NCBI GenBank assembly: GCA_965661945.1
Contig: CBFIFP010000006.1
Location: 62,001-126,000, forward strand
DNA length: 64,000 bases
Reading direction: 5' to 3'
Origin: JAJRPT01 sp965661945
GTDB taxonomy: Bacteria; Bacteroidota; Ignavibacteria; Kapaibacteriales; UBA2268
The notes under the pieces were generated by a model. The model was not told the origin of the DNA and ran no database searches. It worked only from the letters and a program-made list of their open reading frames with translations. The translations under genes were made by a program, and so were the position numbers. This document shows, piece by piece, positions 30,404 through 39,678 of this stretch (positions within the stretch are counted from its first letter, which is position 1; every line of letters begins with the position of its first letter).

Positions 30404-31939
30404 TTATTCCCACTCAATTGTTCCAGGTGGCTTTGAGGTAATGTCATAAGTTACTCTGTTTATTCCTCTTATCTCATTTATTATTCTATTTGAGATTTTC
30501 TCTAAAAGTGGGAATGGGAAATGGTAAAATTCTGCTGTCATTCCATCCACACTAGTTACTGCCCTTAATGCACATGTGTATTCATAAGTTCTGTTATCAC
30601 CCATTACACCAACGCTTTTTACAGGTAGCAATACTGCAAATGCTTGCCATATCTGGTCATATAATCCAGCATTTTTAATTTCTTCTATGAAAATTTCATC
30701 TGCTTCTTGGAGCAGTGTAATTTTTTCTCTGTCGATTGCTCCTAAAACTCTAATCCCTAAACCTGGTCCTGGGAATGGATGTCTTGCGATAAACCATTCG
30801 GGAATACCGAGTTCTCGCCCAACGTTTCTAACTTCATCTTTAAATAATTCGCGGAATGGCTCAATCAACTTCATATTCATTTTTTCGGGCAGACCACCAA
30901 CATTATGGTGAGTTTTGATTGTAGCAGAAGGACCTTTAACTGAAACAGATTCAATCACATCTGGGTAAAGTGTGCCTTGTGCAAGCCATTTAATGCCATT
31001 TAGTTTTTTTGCTTCTTCATCAAATACTTCAATGAAAGTATTGCCGATTATTTTGCGTTTTTTCTCTGGATCTGAAACTTCAGATAGTTTATCTAAAAAT
31101 AAATCTTGCGCTTCAACCAAAGTAATCTGTAAATCAAAATGCTCTGCAAATAAGTCGTAAATCATTTTGCTTTCGTTCTTTCGCATTGTTCCAGAATCAA
31201 CATGAACGCAGTATAGATTTTTACCTATTGCTTTATGAAGTAAGACTGCAGTTACTGTGGAATCTACACCACCACTTAATGCACAAATTACTTTATCATC
31301 GCCTACTTGCTCTTTAATTCTTTTCAAACTCTCTTCAATAAAAGAACTTGCATTCCACTCACCGGTGCAACCGCAAATACCCCTCACAAAGTTTTTCAAT
31401 ATAACTTTGCCTTCAGTTGAGTGATGTACTTCGGGGTGAAACTGAATCCCATAAATTTTCTTTACAACATTTTTAATTGCACAAAATGGAGAATTTCCAC
31501 TATGAGCAATTTTCTCAAATCCATCTGGCATTGAAGTTAATGAATCGCCGTGGCTCATCCAAACTTGTTTATTCTCAATACCTTTGAACAAATCAGTATA
31601 ATCATCAATTTCTAAACTTGCTTTGCCGTATTCTCTTTTTGCAGAACCATCTACTTTACCATTTCCATTGTAACAGATAAGTTGTAAACCGTAGCAAATT
31701 CCTAAAACTGGAATATCCAAGTTCATAATGTCAAAGGAAGTTTTGGGGGATCCATCTTCATAAACTGATGATGGACCACCAGATAAAATCAGCCCTTTAA
31801 CATTTTCATCAAGAATATCTTTACCAGTATTAAACGGATAAATTTCTGCATAAACGCCAAGTTCTCTAACTTTACGAGCAATCAACTGCGTATATTGAGA
31901 ACCAAAATCAAATATAATTATTTTTTCTCTATTTTTCAT
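30404..31939 (-). CDS. guaA: GMP synthase (glutamine-hydrolysing)
   Basis: The 511-residue protein converts XMP to GMP. It has an N-terminal class I amidotransferase domain (LILSGGPSSV, nucleophile Cys in GICYGLQL, HPEVHHS), the ATP pyrophosphatase domain with the P-loop LSGGVDSTV near residue 225, and the C-terminal dimerisation domain ending PPGTIEWE. Length and motifs are standard. The TAATTTTG box lies 4 bases before the ATG, so the message is probably leaderless. Confidence 0.98.
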   Translation of the reverse strand: MKNREKIIIFDFGSQYTQLIARKVRELGVYAEIYPFNTGKDILDENVKGLILSGGPSSVYEDGSPKTSFDIMNLDIPVLGICYGLQLICYNGNGKVDGSAKREYGKASLEIDDYTDLFKGIENKQVWMSHGDSLTSMPDGFEKIAHSGNSPFCAIKNVVKKIYGIQFHPEVHHSTEGKVILKNFVRGICGCTGEWNASSFIEESLKRIKEQVGDDKVICALSGGVDSTVTAVLLHKAIGKNLYCVHVDSGTMRKNESKMIYDLFAEHFDLQITLVEAQDLFLDKLSEVSDPEKKRKIIGNTFIEVFDEEAKKLNGIKWLAQGTLYPDVIESVSVKGPSATIKTHHNVGGLPEKMNMKLIEPFRELFKDEVRNVGRELGIPEWFIARHPFPGPGLGIRVLGAIDREKITLLQEADEIFIEEIKNAGLYDQIWQAFAVLLPVKSVGVMGDNRTYEYTCALRAVTSVDGMTAEFYHFPFPLLEKISNRIINEIRGINRVTYDITSKPPGTIEWE

Positions 31940-31943
31940 ACCG

Positions 31944-31951
31944 CAAAATTA
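31944..31951 (-). promoter_or_regulatory. -7 box of the leaderless guaA promoter
   Basis: Minus strand TAATTTTG, followed by CGGT and the guaA ATG. Confidence 0.6.
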
Positions 31952-32377
31952 CGGAAAATTTATATATTTTTGTTTTAAAATTTGTGTTTTTATTCTAATT
32001 TAAAAACTGTATTCTTTATAAAATTATGTAAATTTATAATTTAAAATTATAGTTTTTATTAAATTGAAATATATAATTTACAGAAAATAATATTTTATAT
32101 TTTTTTATATTTGTATAATATGCTATTTATCAATGGGATATAAATCATAGCTAATATTATATGCTAATATTATGTAAACTAAATTTATTTTTATGTAAAA
32201 GAAGTGATGTTTTTATTTTAAAGAAAGTAAATATTTCGAAATTGTGAAGTTAAATGTTTTTATCGAGTGGGTTGTTTTTATTTTTTTTTTTAAATATTAT
32301 GGTTTAAAGGATATGAAGATGTTGGTATTGTGGTTTGGTAATTTTATTAAATATAGATATGGAATTTTTTTTGACTT

Positions 32378-32403
32378 GATATATCGCTTTGCTCAATATG
32401 ACG
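32378..32403. repeat. degenerate copy of the MITE/REP-like end
   Basis: GATATATCGCTTTGCTCAATATGACG matches the right end of the element at 16397-16613 at most positions. Confidence 0.45.
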
Positions 32404-32902
32404 AGTTTTTGTTTATATTTTCGATTCTGCTTTGCTTTATTAACTAAAAGACACGATAAATCGCGTTTCTACAATTGTTTAATGTTATTTCACTAAGGTT
32501 TATTATGGTGGGGTGGTTTAACATTCCGAAGGGTTTGAAACATTTGTAAGGTTTTTCTTGTGTATTGTTCTTTAAAAGAGTAGAGTGTTATTTTCAAATA
32601 CTAAATTTCAAAAAATTATAATCTTATGAAGTTAATTATGCTAATGAGTGGCTTTTTTGGTAATCAAAATGGTGATTTTTAAATATGGAAATGCTTTTTT
32701 AAAATACTGTAGAACTTTTTATTTTTGGGAGCGTAAATATTTTAGTAAGTTGTTCAAAAAAATATTTTTCAGAACTTTTATGTGAGAAAACTTGTGGAAA
32801 TTTTTACTAATTATGTGTAAGTTTACATATTAGAATTACATTCTTTAGATAGCTTAAATTATATTTTTTTTATGAAAATATGGTTTTTTAATAAAAAAAT
32901 CT

Positions 32903-32910
32903 TATATTTG
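32903..32910 (+). promoter_or_regulatory. -7 box of the sugar transferase promoter
   Basis: TATATTTG fits TAnnTTTG exactly, with TATGG about 20 bases upstream as a weak -33. The leader would be about 50 bases. Confidence 0.5.
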
Positions 32911-32967
32911 AAATCTTTTGAATTGTAATTTCATTTACAAGTTTTAGATTCTGAGGAAATATTCAAT

Positions 32968-33642
32968 ATGTTAGTTGCTAACTTACAAGAGAATGTAAAA
33001 GAAAAATTGATAGTAAAAGAAAAAGAATATCTACTTGATACAGGTAATATCACTATTCCTGTTTTATACTTAGAAATTAGATATTTCATTGAAAAAGCAA
33101 TACTAATATTGCTTGCACCACTATGGCTACCAGTCTTTATAGCTACTTATATCACTCTTAAATTTATTTATGGAGGTAAGTGTTTATTTAAACAAGAAAG
33201 ACCCGGCAAATCTAACACTACTTTTTTTATTTATAAATTTAAGTCTATGCACGATATAGACCCAGAAAGCGAAACAACTCAACATGAGGAAGATAGAATT
33301 ACAAGTTTTGGTCGCTTTATTAGAAAACATAGGATTGATGAATTACCACAATTTCTGAATGTACTTAAAGGTGAAATGAGCTTAATTGGTCCAAGACCAG
33401 ACGCTCTAAATTGCCATTTGGAATGGCGTCAATCAATACCCCAATATGACCTTAAATATCTTATTAAACCGGGAATAACTGGTTACGGACAAGCTTACTA
33501 TAAACATGTTTCTGATATAGAAGAAGTATTTGAAAAATTCAAATATGATGTTTATTATCTTAATAATATTTCATTTCTTACTGACGTAAAAATAGTCTTC
33601 AAAACAATTGAAGTGATGCTTACTGGTTACGGCGCAAGATAA
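32968..33642 (+). CDS. undecaprenyl-phosphate sugar phosphotransferase (initiating transferase)
   Basis: The 224-residue small-PGT fold: a re-entrant membrane helix (ILILLAPLWLPVFIATYI), then LFKQERPGKSNTTFFIYKFKSM, the catalytic Asp-Glu pair in RKHRIDELPQFLNVLKGEM, SLIGPRP and KPGITGYGQ. It transfers a sugar phosphate to the polyprenyl carrier, the first step of an exopolysaccharide or glycan. No other glycan genes are next to it, so it may serve a cluster elsewhere. A GAGG ribosome site precedes the ATG. Confidence 0.92.
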   Translation: MLVANLQENVKEKLIVKEKEYLLDTGNITIPVLYLEIRYFIEKAILILLAPLWLPVFIATYITLKFIYGGKCLFKQERPGKSNTTFFIYKFKSMHDIDPESETTQHEEDRITSFGRFIRKHRIDELPQFLNVLKGEMSLIGPRPDALNCHLEWRQSIPQYDLKYLIKPGITGYGQAYYKHVSDIEEVFEKFKYDVYYLNNISFLTDVKIVFKTIEVMLTGYGAR

Positions 33643-33652
33643 AGGAAAATAA

Positions 33653-34162
33653 ATGAAAAAGTATTTAGTTGTTTTGTTTGCTCTACTATTTTTTTCGTGT
33701 AGCGAAATATTATTCGACAATCCACAACCTGAAGACTCAAATAGATTAAAAACAGTTCCAGATGATTTATGGGGATTTTATAAGAATGGTAGTGATACTT
33801 TGTTAATTTCTGAATATAATTTTCAATTTCGCTCTTCTCTTGGCATTGTTAATAAAATTGACTTTGATTTAAGAAATGAAGATTTCTTGCTTTTAAGTAG
33901 AAATAATTATTACTATCTCAATATTCGTAAAAATGAAGAAGAGTATTCCGGATGGATTGTAACAAGATTTAGCAAAGATGGCAAGAAACTATCTTTTAAA
34001 TTTGTTGAAGAAATTGACAAAGACATTATTTTCAATCAGCCAATTAATGAAATTAAAGATGAAAATGATAAGACTATCGCCATTATTCTAACTAAGAATG
34101 CTTTTGAGCAATATGATAAATTATTGGATTCCTTAGAAGCTAAAACCTTTCACAAACGATAA
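33653..34162 (+). CDS. small lipoprotein, unknown function
   Basis: The 169-residue protein has a clear lipoprotein signal (VVLFALLFFSC). The mature part is a mix of strands and charged residues with no recognised family. It starts 10 bases after the sugar transferase gene, with AAGGA just before the ATG, so they form an operon. A role in glycan export is possible from position only. Confidence 0.7.
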   Translation: MKKYLVVLFALLFFSCSEILFDNPQPEDSNRLKTVPDDLWGFYKNGSDTLLISEYNFQFRSSLGIVNKIDFDLRNEDFLLLSRNNYYYLNIRKNEEEYSGWIVTRFSKDGKKLSFKFVEEIDKDIIFNQPINEIKDENDKTIAIILTKNAFEQYDKLLDSLEAKTFHKR

Positions 34163-34221
34163 CTAATAAAGTGATTTTAAAGTAATATTTTTAATAAAGT
34201 CACAAAAATTATAATAACTAA

Positions 34222-35472
34222 ATGCAAGAAATAATAAATTTACTGATAGAAATCTATAATATTTTTATTGAAATGTCTCCCTACATTTTACTGGGTTTAT
34301 TTTTTGTTGGATTAATGAATTTATATGTAAACAAAGACTTAATCAAAAAACATATCGGTAAAAATAATATATCTTCAATTATCAAAGCGGCTGTTTTTGG
34401 TGTTCCGCTTCCTCTTTGCTCTTGCGGAGTTATCCCAACAGCAGTTTATATGTCGCAAAGTAATGCCTCGAAACCAGCAGTTGTATCATTTTTAACTGCA
34501 ACACCTCAAACTGGAATTGATTCTATACTTGCAACTTATGGAATGATGGGACCTTTGTTTGCAATTTACAGACCAATAGCTGCTTTATTTATGGGAGTAA
34601 TTGGAGGATTAATAACTAAGAAATTTACTCCTGAACCCAAAAAAAACTTTTTTTCTTTAGATGTTTTAAATGATAAAATTGAAATTGAAAGTAAATCTTT
34701 TAAAGATAAATTTATAAGGTATCCTTATATAGAATTTTTAGATGATATTGCACCTCAATTTATAGTTGGAATTATAATCGCTGGGATTATTTCTTATTTA
34801 ATTCCAGATGATTTTTTTGCTGGTAGTGGGTTGAATACAGGAATTATTTCGATGCTTCTAATGATTGTAATTGGGGTTCCAATGTACATTTGCGCTACTG
34901 CTTCTATTCCTATCGCTGTTGCGCTTATGCTTAAAGGTTTCTCCCCAGGAGCTGCTTTTGTATTTTTAGCTGTTGGTCCTGCAACTAATGCTGCAAGTTT
35001 TACGGTGTTGAGCAAATCACTTGGAAAAAAAATAGTTAGTATTTACATTATTTCAATTATCTTAACTTCATTATTATTTGGATATTTAATAGATTTTATT
35101 CATACTTTTTATAATATAGACTTTAAACAATATATATCTGTTTCGAATCACCATCATCATACTGAATTTGATATAATTTCATTAACATCTGGTGTAATTT
35201 TATTTATTTTACTAATTTTCTCTATTTATAGAATATATCTTAAAAAATATTTTGTGAAGAATACTCTACCAAAAGATTATAACGAATTAACAATTAATGG
35301 TATGACTTGCTCTCATTGCTCAGATACAGTTACTAAAACTTTATCTAAGGTAAGTGGTTTAAGTGATATTAAAGTTGACCATATTAATGGTAAAGCAACA
35401 TTTAAAGGGGAGTTTTCACCCAAAGAAGTTAATCAAAAAATCTCTGATGCAGGTTATGAGGTTGTTAATTAA
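34222..35472 (+). CDS. SO_0444-type Cu/Zn efflux permease fused to an HMA domain
   Basis: The 416-residue permease of the DUF318/ArsP group has about eight membrane segments. The first conserved repeat holds PLPLCSCGVIPTA and TATPQTGID; the second holds CATASIPIAVALMLKG and VGPATNAAS. A loop has a histidine run (NHHHH). The C-terminal 65 residues are a heavy-metal-associated domain with GMTCSHC. Relatives export copper or zinc, and the HMA domain likely delivers metal to the pore. No metal regulator is adjacent. Confidence 0.88.
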   Translation: MQEIINLLIEIYNIFIEMSPYILLGLFFVGLMNLYVNKDLIKKHIGKNNISSIIKAAVFGVPLPLCSCGVIPTAVYMSQSNASKPAVVSFLTATPQTGIDSILATYGMMGPLFAIYRPIAALFMGVIGGLITKKFTPEPKKNFFSLDVLNDKIEIESKSFKDKFIRYPYIEFLDDIAPQFIVGIIIAGIISYLIPDDFFAGSGLNTGIISMLLMIVIGVPMYICATASIPIAVALMLKGFSPGAAFVFLAVGPATNAASFTVLSKSLGKKIVSIYIISIILTSLLFGYLIDFIHTFYNIDFKQYISVSNHHHHTEFDIISLTSGVILFILLIFSIYRIYLKKYFVKNTLPKDYNELTINGMTCSHCSDTVTKTLSKVSGLSDIKVDHINGKATFKGEFSPKEVNQKISDAGYEVVN

Positions 35473-35567
35473 ATTATATTAATTAGATAGATATTATTAA
35501 AAATTTATTAAAAAAATAATAATATTTTATAATTTCGTCGATGTTAGAAAAAATAAAAGGACAAATA

Positions 35568-36206
35568 ATGAAATATTTTTACATTGTTTTATTCTTAAGT
35601 TTCAGCAGTTTATTATCAAATGATAAAATAATTCTGCAACTTAATAACGGTTCAACTCAAGAAATTATCTTATCTGAGATAGAAAAATTTTCATTTCAAA
35701 CGGAATATATTCCAGTTGAAATATTTGAAATTACTACCAATGATGTAATTTTATACGAAGGTGACAGCCAATTTATTACAACTAATATTTCACCTGAAAA
35801 TGCAACTAATAAAAAAATAACTTGGTTATCGATTGATGAAAGTATAGCAAAAGTTGATGATGAAGGCACAATAATTGGTATAAGTGAAGGTACTACAACA
35901 ATTATTGGCTCATCGGAGATGAGAAATATAGTAGATTCATTAGATGTTGAAGTTAAAAAGTTATCAAGTGTTAGATTAAATAACCCAAAATTTAATATTT
36001 TTCCTAATCCAGCTAGTTCAAAAATAACAATCGAAACCGAAAATAATCTACCTTTTGAAGTTATTATTTCAGATATAGAAGGTAACATTGTTTATTCTGA
36101 ATATGACAAAAAAGAAATCAATATTTCGCACTTATCTAACTCTACTTACATAGTTTACATTAACCAAAATAACAGATATTATTCATATAAATTAATCAAA
36201 AACTAA
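35568..36206 (+). CDS. T9SS protein with a bacterial Ig-like (BIG2) domain
   Basis: The 212-residue protein has a signal peptide (YFYIVLFLSFSSLLSN), a short N-terminal beta hairpin (LQLNNGSTQEIILSEIEKFSF), a BIG2 domain at about 45-130 (LYEGDSQFITTNISPENAT... GISEGTTTI) and a T9SS sorting domain (FNIFPNPASSKITI). The start at 35568 has AAAAGG 7 bases upstream. An upstream ATG at 35541 is nearly on top of a TAATTTCG promoter box (35530-35537) and is unlikely. It shares its hairpin module with the next gene. Confidence 0.8.
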   Translation: MKYFYIVLFLSFSSLLSNDKIILQLNNGSTQEIILSEIEKFSFQTEYIPVEIFEITTNDVILYEGDSQFITTNISPENATNKKITWLSIDESIAKVDDEGTIIGISEGTTTIIGSSEMRNIVDSLDVEVKKLSSVRLNNPKFNIFPNPASSKITIETENNLPFEVIISDIEGNIVYSEYDKKEINISHLSNSTYIVYINQNNRYYSYKLIKN

Positions 36207-36217
36207 AAGGGATAATC

Positions 36218-37570
36218 ATGAAAACAATCATATTTTTAATAATTGTATTTAGTTTATCTTTAAGTTCATATAATTTTAAATTGAACATCCATGAATCTAA
36301 TGGAAATGTTCGGACTTATGATATTGAAGATATAAACTCAATTAAATTCGAAATAAATACGTTAAGCGATATTAGAATTTCTTTAATCTCTGGCGAAATT
36401 GTGTCGTACCAAATTGACAACGAAAGCCAGATATCATTTTCAGAATCTGAAATCATAATTAATACGAATAATAATACTAACTCCTACTTACTTTTTGATA
36501 TTGAAGATATTACATTTTTACATGAGAAACAAACAAAGCTCCCATTTGGAGAATTAGAGGTTGATGAGGTGCTTGTTAATGGCTTGAACAATCCGTGGGG
36601 TTTGACTTTTTTAAACAAAGATGAAATATTATTTACAGAACATAGTGGCTCGCTTTTTAAATTTAATATTCCAACAAAAGAAACTACCCAAATATACGGT
36701 TTACCTCAGATTGCAAGAGTAGGACAAGGCGGCTTACTTGATGTTAGGTTGCATCCTAATTTTAATGAAAATAAATGGTTATATTTAGTTTATGCAGTTG
36801 CATCAGGAAATGCTTCTACAACTGCTGTTGGTAGAGGAAAACTTGAAGGAAATCAACTTGTAGATTTTGAAGAAATATTTAGAGGAAGCCCTTTAATAAA
36901 CTCAGGATCCCACTTTGGAAGTAGATTAATTTTTGATAAGGATAATTATTTATATTTTTCGATTGGAGATAGAGGAAATTCAAATTCTGCTCAAGATAGT
37001 ACTAACCACAACGGTTGTGTTATTAGAATACACGACGATGGAAGAATCCCAGAAGACAATCCATTTTATAATGCACCAAATGCTCAAAAAGAAATATACT
37101 CAATGGGAAATAGAAACATTCAAGGTATGTTCTATCTAATTGAAAAAGATGAACTATGGGCAGGCGAACACGGACCAAGAGGTGGAGACGAACTAAATAT
37201 AATCAAAAAAGGTGCTAACTACGGTTGGCCCCTCGTAACTTACGGTGTTAATTATAACGGCTCACCAATAACTGATAAAACTTCTTTACCCGGCTATGAA
37301 GACCCAATTACATATTGGGTGCCTTCGATAGCGCCTTGTGGAATGGACTTGATATCTTATGATGCTGAGAAAGATGAATTAGATATAGTAATCGGAGCAT
37401 TAGCAGGTCAGCACGTTCAGAGATTACTAATCAGAGAAAATAAAGTTGTAGAGTCGGTTAGAAGTCTCCAAGGTCTAGGAAGATTTAGAGATATACAAAT
37501 CTCACCAGATGGTATATTGTACGCCGTTACTCAATCACCAGGAATGCTCATTAAATTAAAAGTAAAATAA
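36218..37570 (+). CDS. PQQ-dependent sugar dehydrogenase-like secreted protein
   Basis: The 450-residue protein has a signal peptide, then about 100 residues built from three similar beta-hairpin repeats (LNIHESNGNVRTYDIEDINS, then ISLISGEIVSYQIDN, then NTNSYLLFDIEDITFLHE). A six-bladed GDH/YliI-type propeller starts at about 115 (GLNNPWGLTFL, GGLLDVRLHPNF, SGSHFGSRLIFD with the catalytic His, GEHGPRGGDELN, GANYGWPLVTYG). Such enzymes oxidise aldoses using PQQ. No T9SS domain is present. It is 11 bases after the BIG2 gene and likely co-transcribed. Confidence 0.88.
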   Translation: MKTIIFLIIVFSLSLSSYNFKLNIHESNGNVRTYDIEDINSIKFEINTLSDIRISLISGEIVSYQIDNESQISFSESEIIINTNNNTNSYLLFDIEDITFLHEKQTKLPFGELEVDEVLVNGLNNPWGLTFLNKDEILFTEHSGSLFKFNIPTKETTQIYGLPQIARVGQGGLLDVRLHPNFNENKWLYLVYAVASGNASTTAVGRGKLEGNQLVDFEEIFRGSPLINSGSHFGSRLIFDKDNYLYFSIGDRGNSNSAQDSTNHNGCVIRIHDDGRIPEDNPFYNAPNAQKEIYSMGNRNIQGMFYLIEKDELWAGEHGPRGGDELNIIKKGANYGWPLVTYGVNYNGSPITDKTSLPGYEDPITYWVPSIAPCGMDLISYDAEKDELDIVIGALAGQHVQRLLIRENKVVESVRSLQGLGRFRDIQISPDGILYAVTQSPGMLIKLKVK

Positions 37571-37671
37571 TAATAATCAGTCGATTAAAGTTTTATTAAA
37601 AATTTATATTGAGGACTTGAAATTAAGATTTTGATATTGGTAGAATAACAGGATTAATTTTAATATTATTT

Positions 37672-39648
37672 TTAAGAGAATGTCCAGTTAAATGAAACTC
37701 TAAAGTTTGATGGTAATCCGTTGTAATACGGCACATAGTAAAAATCATTATTTAAGAAGTTTGATAGTGTTAGTTTTAAGTATGCTTTGCCGAGTTGAAG
37801 GCGAGCATATAGTTCATTTCTCGCGAAAGCTAATGGCATTGTTTGATTGCTTTGAAGATATATGTTTAAGTCTGGCAATAGAAAGGGCATGTTGTTTTCG
37901 GTTAGCAATGAAATTCTAAATCCTAAGTCCGCTCTACTCCTACCTTTTGGAATTGTAATATAAGTATCTATAAATGTATGTAATAATGGATTTAATTGTT
38001 GAGAGTTTTTTAATGGATAACTTATATTGTTTTTTAATGTTATAAAAATCTCATCGTTTGTTGAGATAATTTCTTTAAATAGTCTTGTTTTTATATTGAT
38101 GTTAGTTCCAAGGTATTGATTTGTATTTGGGTTGTTGCTATGTTCTAATTTGCCATTTATTATTTTATGTGTTAGCATATTTGAGATTGTTCTGAAATAT
38201 AAGTCGATTTCAAATGAGTTAATTAATGATTTGTTTATATATCTTAGATATATGAGTTCATTTATTTCTTTATTTAAGTTTGGAAAGACTAATGTAGGTG
38301 CTATTTCTGAATGGCTGTAGTCTAATATTAAGAATTGATATGCTTTTATGTGGTATTTAAAATTTAGTCCATAGTTTAATAAATTATTATCATAGAGTTT
38401 TGATTGTCTTACCCCGCTTGATATTTCTAAATTATTTAATCTGTAAGCTCCAAATCCAGTTATTGAGTAATTCAAATAATTATTTTCAAATCCATTATTA
38501 GTTAAATTGCCTGTAAATAAGTTATCATTTATAGTGTTGTTGTGTAAGTCTAATTTACCTTTTAAATATAAGTTATTTAGTTGAGTTTCATAGGATAGGT
38601 TCCCACCAAGTTTTCTTAGGGTATATCTTGTTCTGTCTGGGAAAAAAGTACTTGAGAATAGGGTTCTATTTGTGAAATCATACATTATGTCGTTGATTAT
38701 GTATGCTTGTGCTGAAATTGCTGATGTTGTGTCTTGTGATAGTTTTGTGTAGTTAATAATTATATTGTTGTTTACATCTCTTAATCCATTATTATCAAAT
38801 CTACTTAATGCAGTTATAGGGTCTGAGTTTAGAGTTCCATTATCGTTAAGGGAAAGCTCGCTTATACCTCCGTAGATGTTTTGTAAATGATTATTATGTT
38901 GCCATGTGATTGATATATTTTGCAGCGAGTCGAAGTTCCATCTTAAGCCGGTTCTGATGCTACGGTTTCTAACTTCATCATTTGTGTAAACGCCTTGACC
39001 ATTTAAACTTCTTATACCTAGATTAAAGGATAAGTTTGGCGATATGTTTTGGGCAAAAACTCCATCAACTGCCAGATAGTCTTCACCTGCGTCGGCAGCC
39101 CAAAATCTAAAAAATGGTTTACTTGTGTTATAATTTATTTCAGGTAAGTTTATTAGGGTTGAGTTTGCGTTATCGGAGAAAATTGAAGCTACTGAACCAG
39201 TAAAAATTTCAATATTTTCTGTGTATTCAGGGGAATACATAGATGAATTATTATTTAGAGTTAAGGGATTAGATACGTTAACTCCATTTAATTGAATTTG
39301 ATTATTAAGTCCTGAAGCGAAACTAACTGCATTATTTAATCCAAGAGAGCCGTGATGAAGAGGATAGAAGTTACCTTCTTGAATGACTATATCCGCTAAA
39401 TCGAGATAGTCGTTTTCTTGAATATTGTGTTTTGGGATGTATTGATGAGCGTTGTTTCTTAATATAAATATTGAGCCATGTTTTTTTAAAGGAGTATTAA
39501 ATATAATATCTTTTGAAATTGAATCAGATATGTTTTCTGTTAAATTATTTATTTCCAAAGAATCAATATTCTGTGAAAATAAAAAATTGCCCTTTAGTAT
39601 AAAGTAAAGGGCAATTAATAATATGAAAGAGAGTTTATTCATTTTCAA
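37672..39648 (-). CDS. TonB-receptor-like outer-membrane beta-barrel protein
   Basis: The 658-residue protein has a signal peptide (ending KGNFLFSQN). A plug-like segment follows at about 80-175 (NNAVSFASGLNNQIQLNGV, EYTENIEIFTGSVASIFSD). The rest is many amphipathic strands, ending in aromatic FNWTFS as outer-membrane barrels do. There is no carboxypeptidase-like N-domain and no clear TonB box. It lies 30 bases after gyrA on the same strand. A receptor or passive porin role are both possible. Confidence 0.72.
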   Translation of the reverse strand: MKMNKLSFILLIALYFILKGNFLFSQNIDSLEINNLTENISDSISKDIIFNTPLKKHGSIFILRNNAHQYIPKHNIQENDYLDLADIVIQEGNFYPLHHGSLGLNNAVSFASGLNNQIQLNGVNVSNPLTLNNNSSMYSPEYTENIEIFTGSVASIFSDNANSTLINLPEINYNTSKPFFRFWAADAGEDYLAVDGVFAQNISPNLSFNLGIRSLNGQGVYTNDEVRNRSIRTGLRWNFDSLQNISITWQHNNHLQNIYGGISELSLNDNGTLNSDPITALSRFDNNGLRDVNNNIIINYTKLSQDTTSAISAQAYIINDIMYDFTNRTLFSSTFFPDRTRYTLRKLGGNLSYETQLNNLYLKGKLDLHNNTINDNLFTGNLTNNGFENNYLNYSITGFGAYRLNNLEISSGVRQSKLYDNNLLNYGLNFKYHIKAYQFLILDYSHSEIAPTLVFPNLNKEINELIYLRYINKSLINSFEIDLYFRTISNMLTHKIINGKLEHSNNPNTNQYLGTNINIKTRLFKEIISTNDEIFITLKNNISYPLKNSQQLNPLLHTFIDTYITIPKGRSRADLGFRISLLTENNMPFLLPDLNIYLQSNQTMPLAFARNELYARLQLGKAYLKLTLSNFLNNDFYYVPYYNGLPSNFRVSFNWTFS

Positions 39649-39678
39649 TTAAAATTAGTATTTAATTTAGTTATTCAA

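Larger units (their letters stand above)
31952..32967. other. 1-kb intergenic region with repeat fragments
   Basis: Very AT-rich and full of T runs. It holds one degenerate copy of the element seen at 16.4-16.6 kb (32378-32403) and an imperfect palindrome AGACACGATAAATCGCGTTT (32449-32468). A promoter for the next gene lies near 32903. No convincing gene is visible. Confidence 0.5.

Noticed and set aside
32244..32447. 67-codon open frame in the 1-kb intergenic region
   Set aside because: T-rich low-complexity translation (runs of F, I, Y) spanning a repeat copy; no ribosome site.
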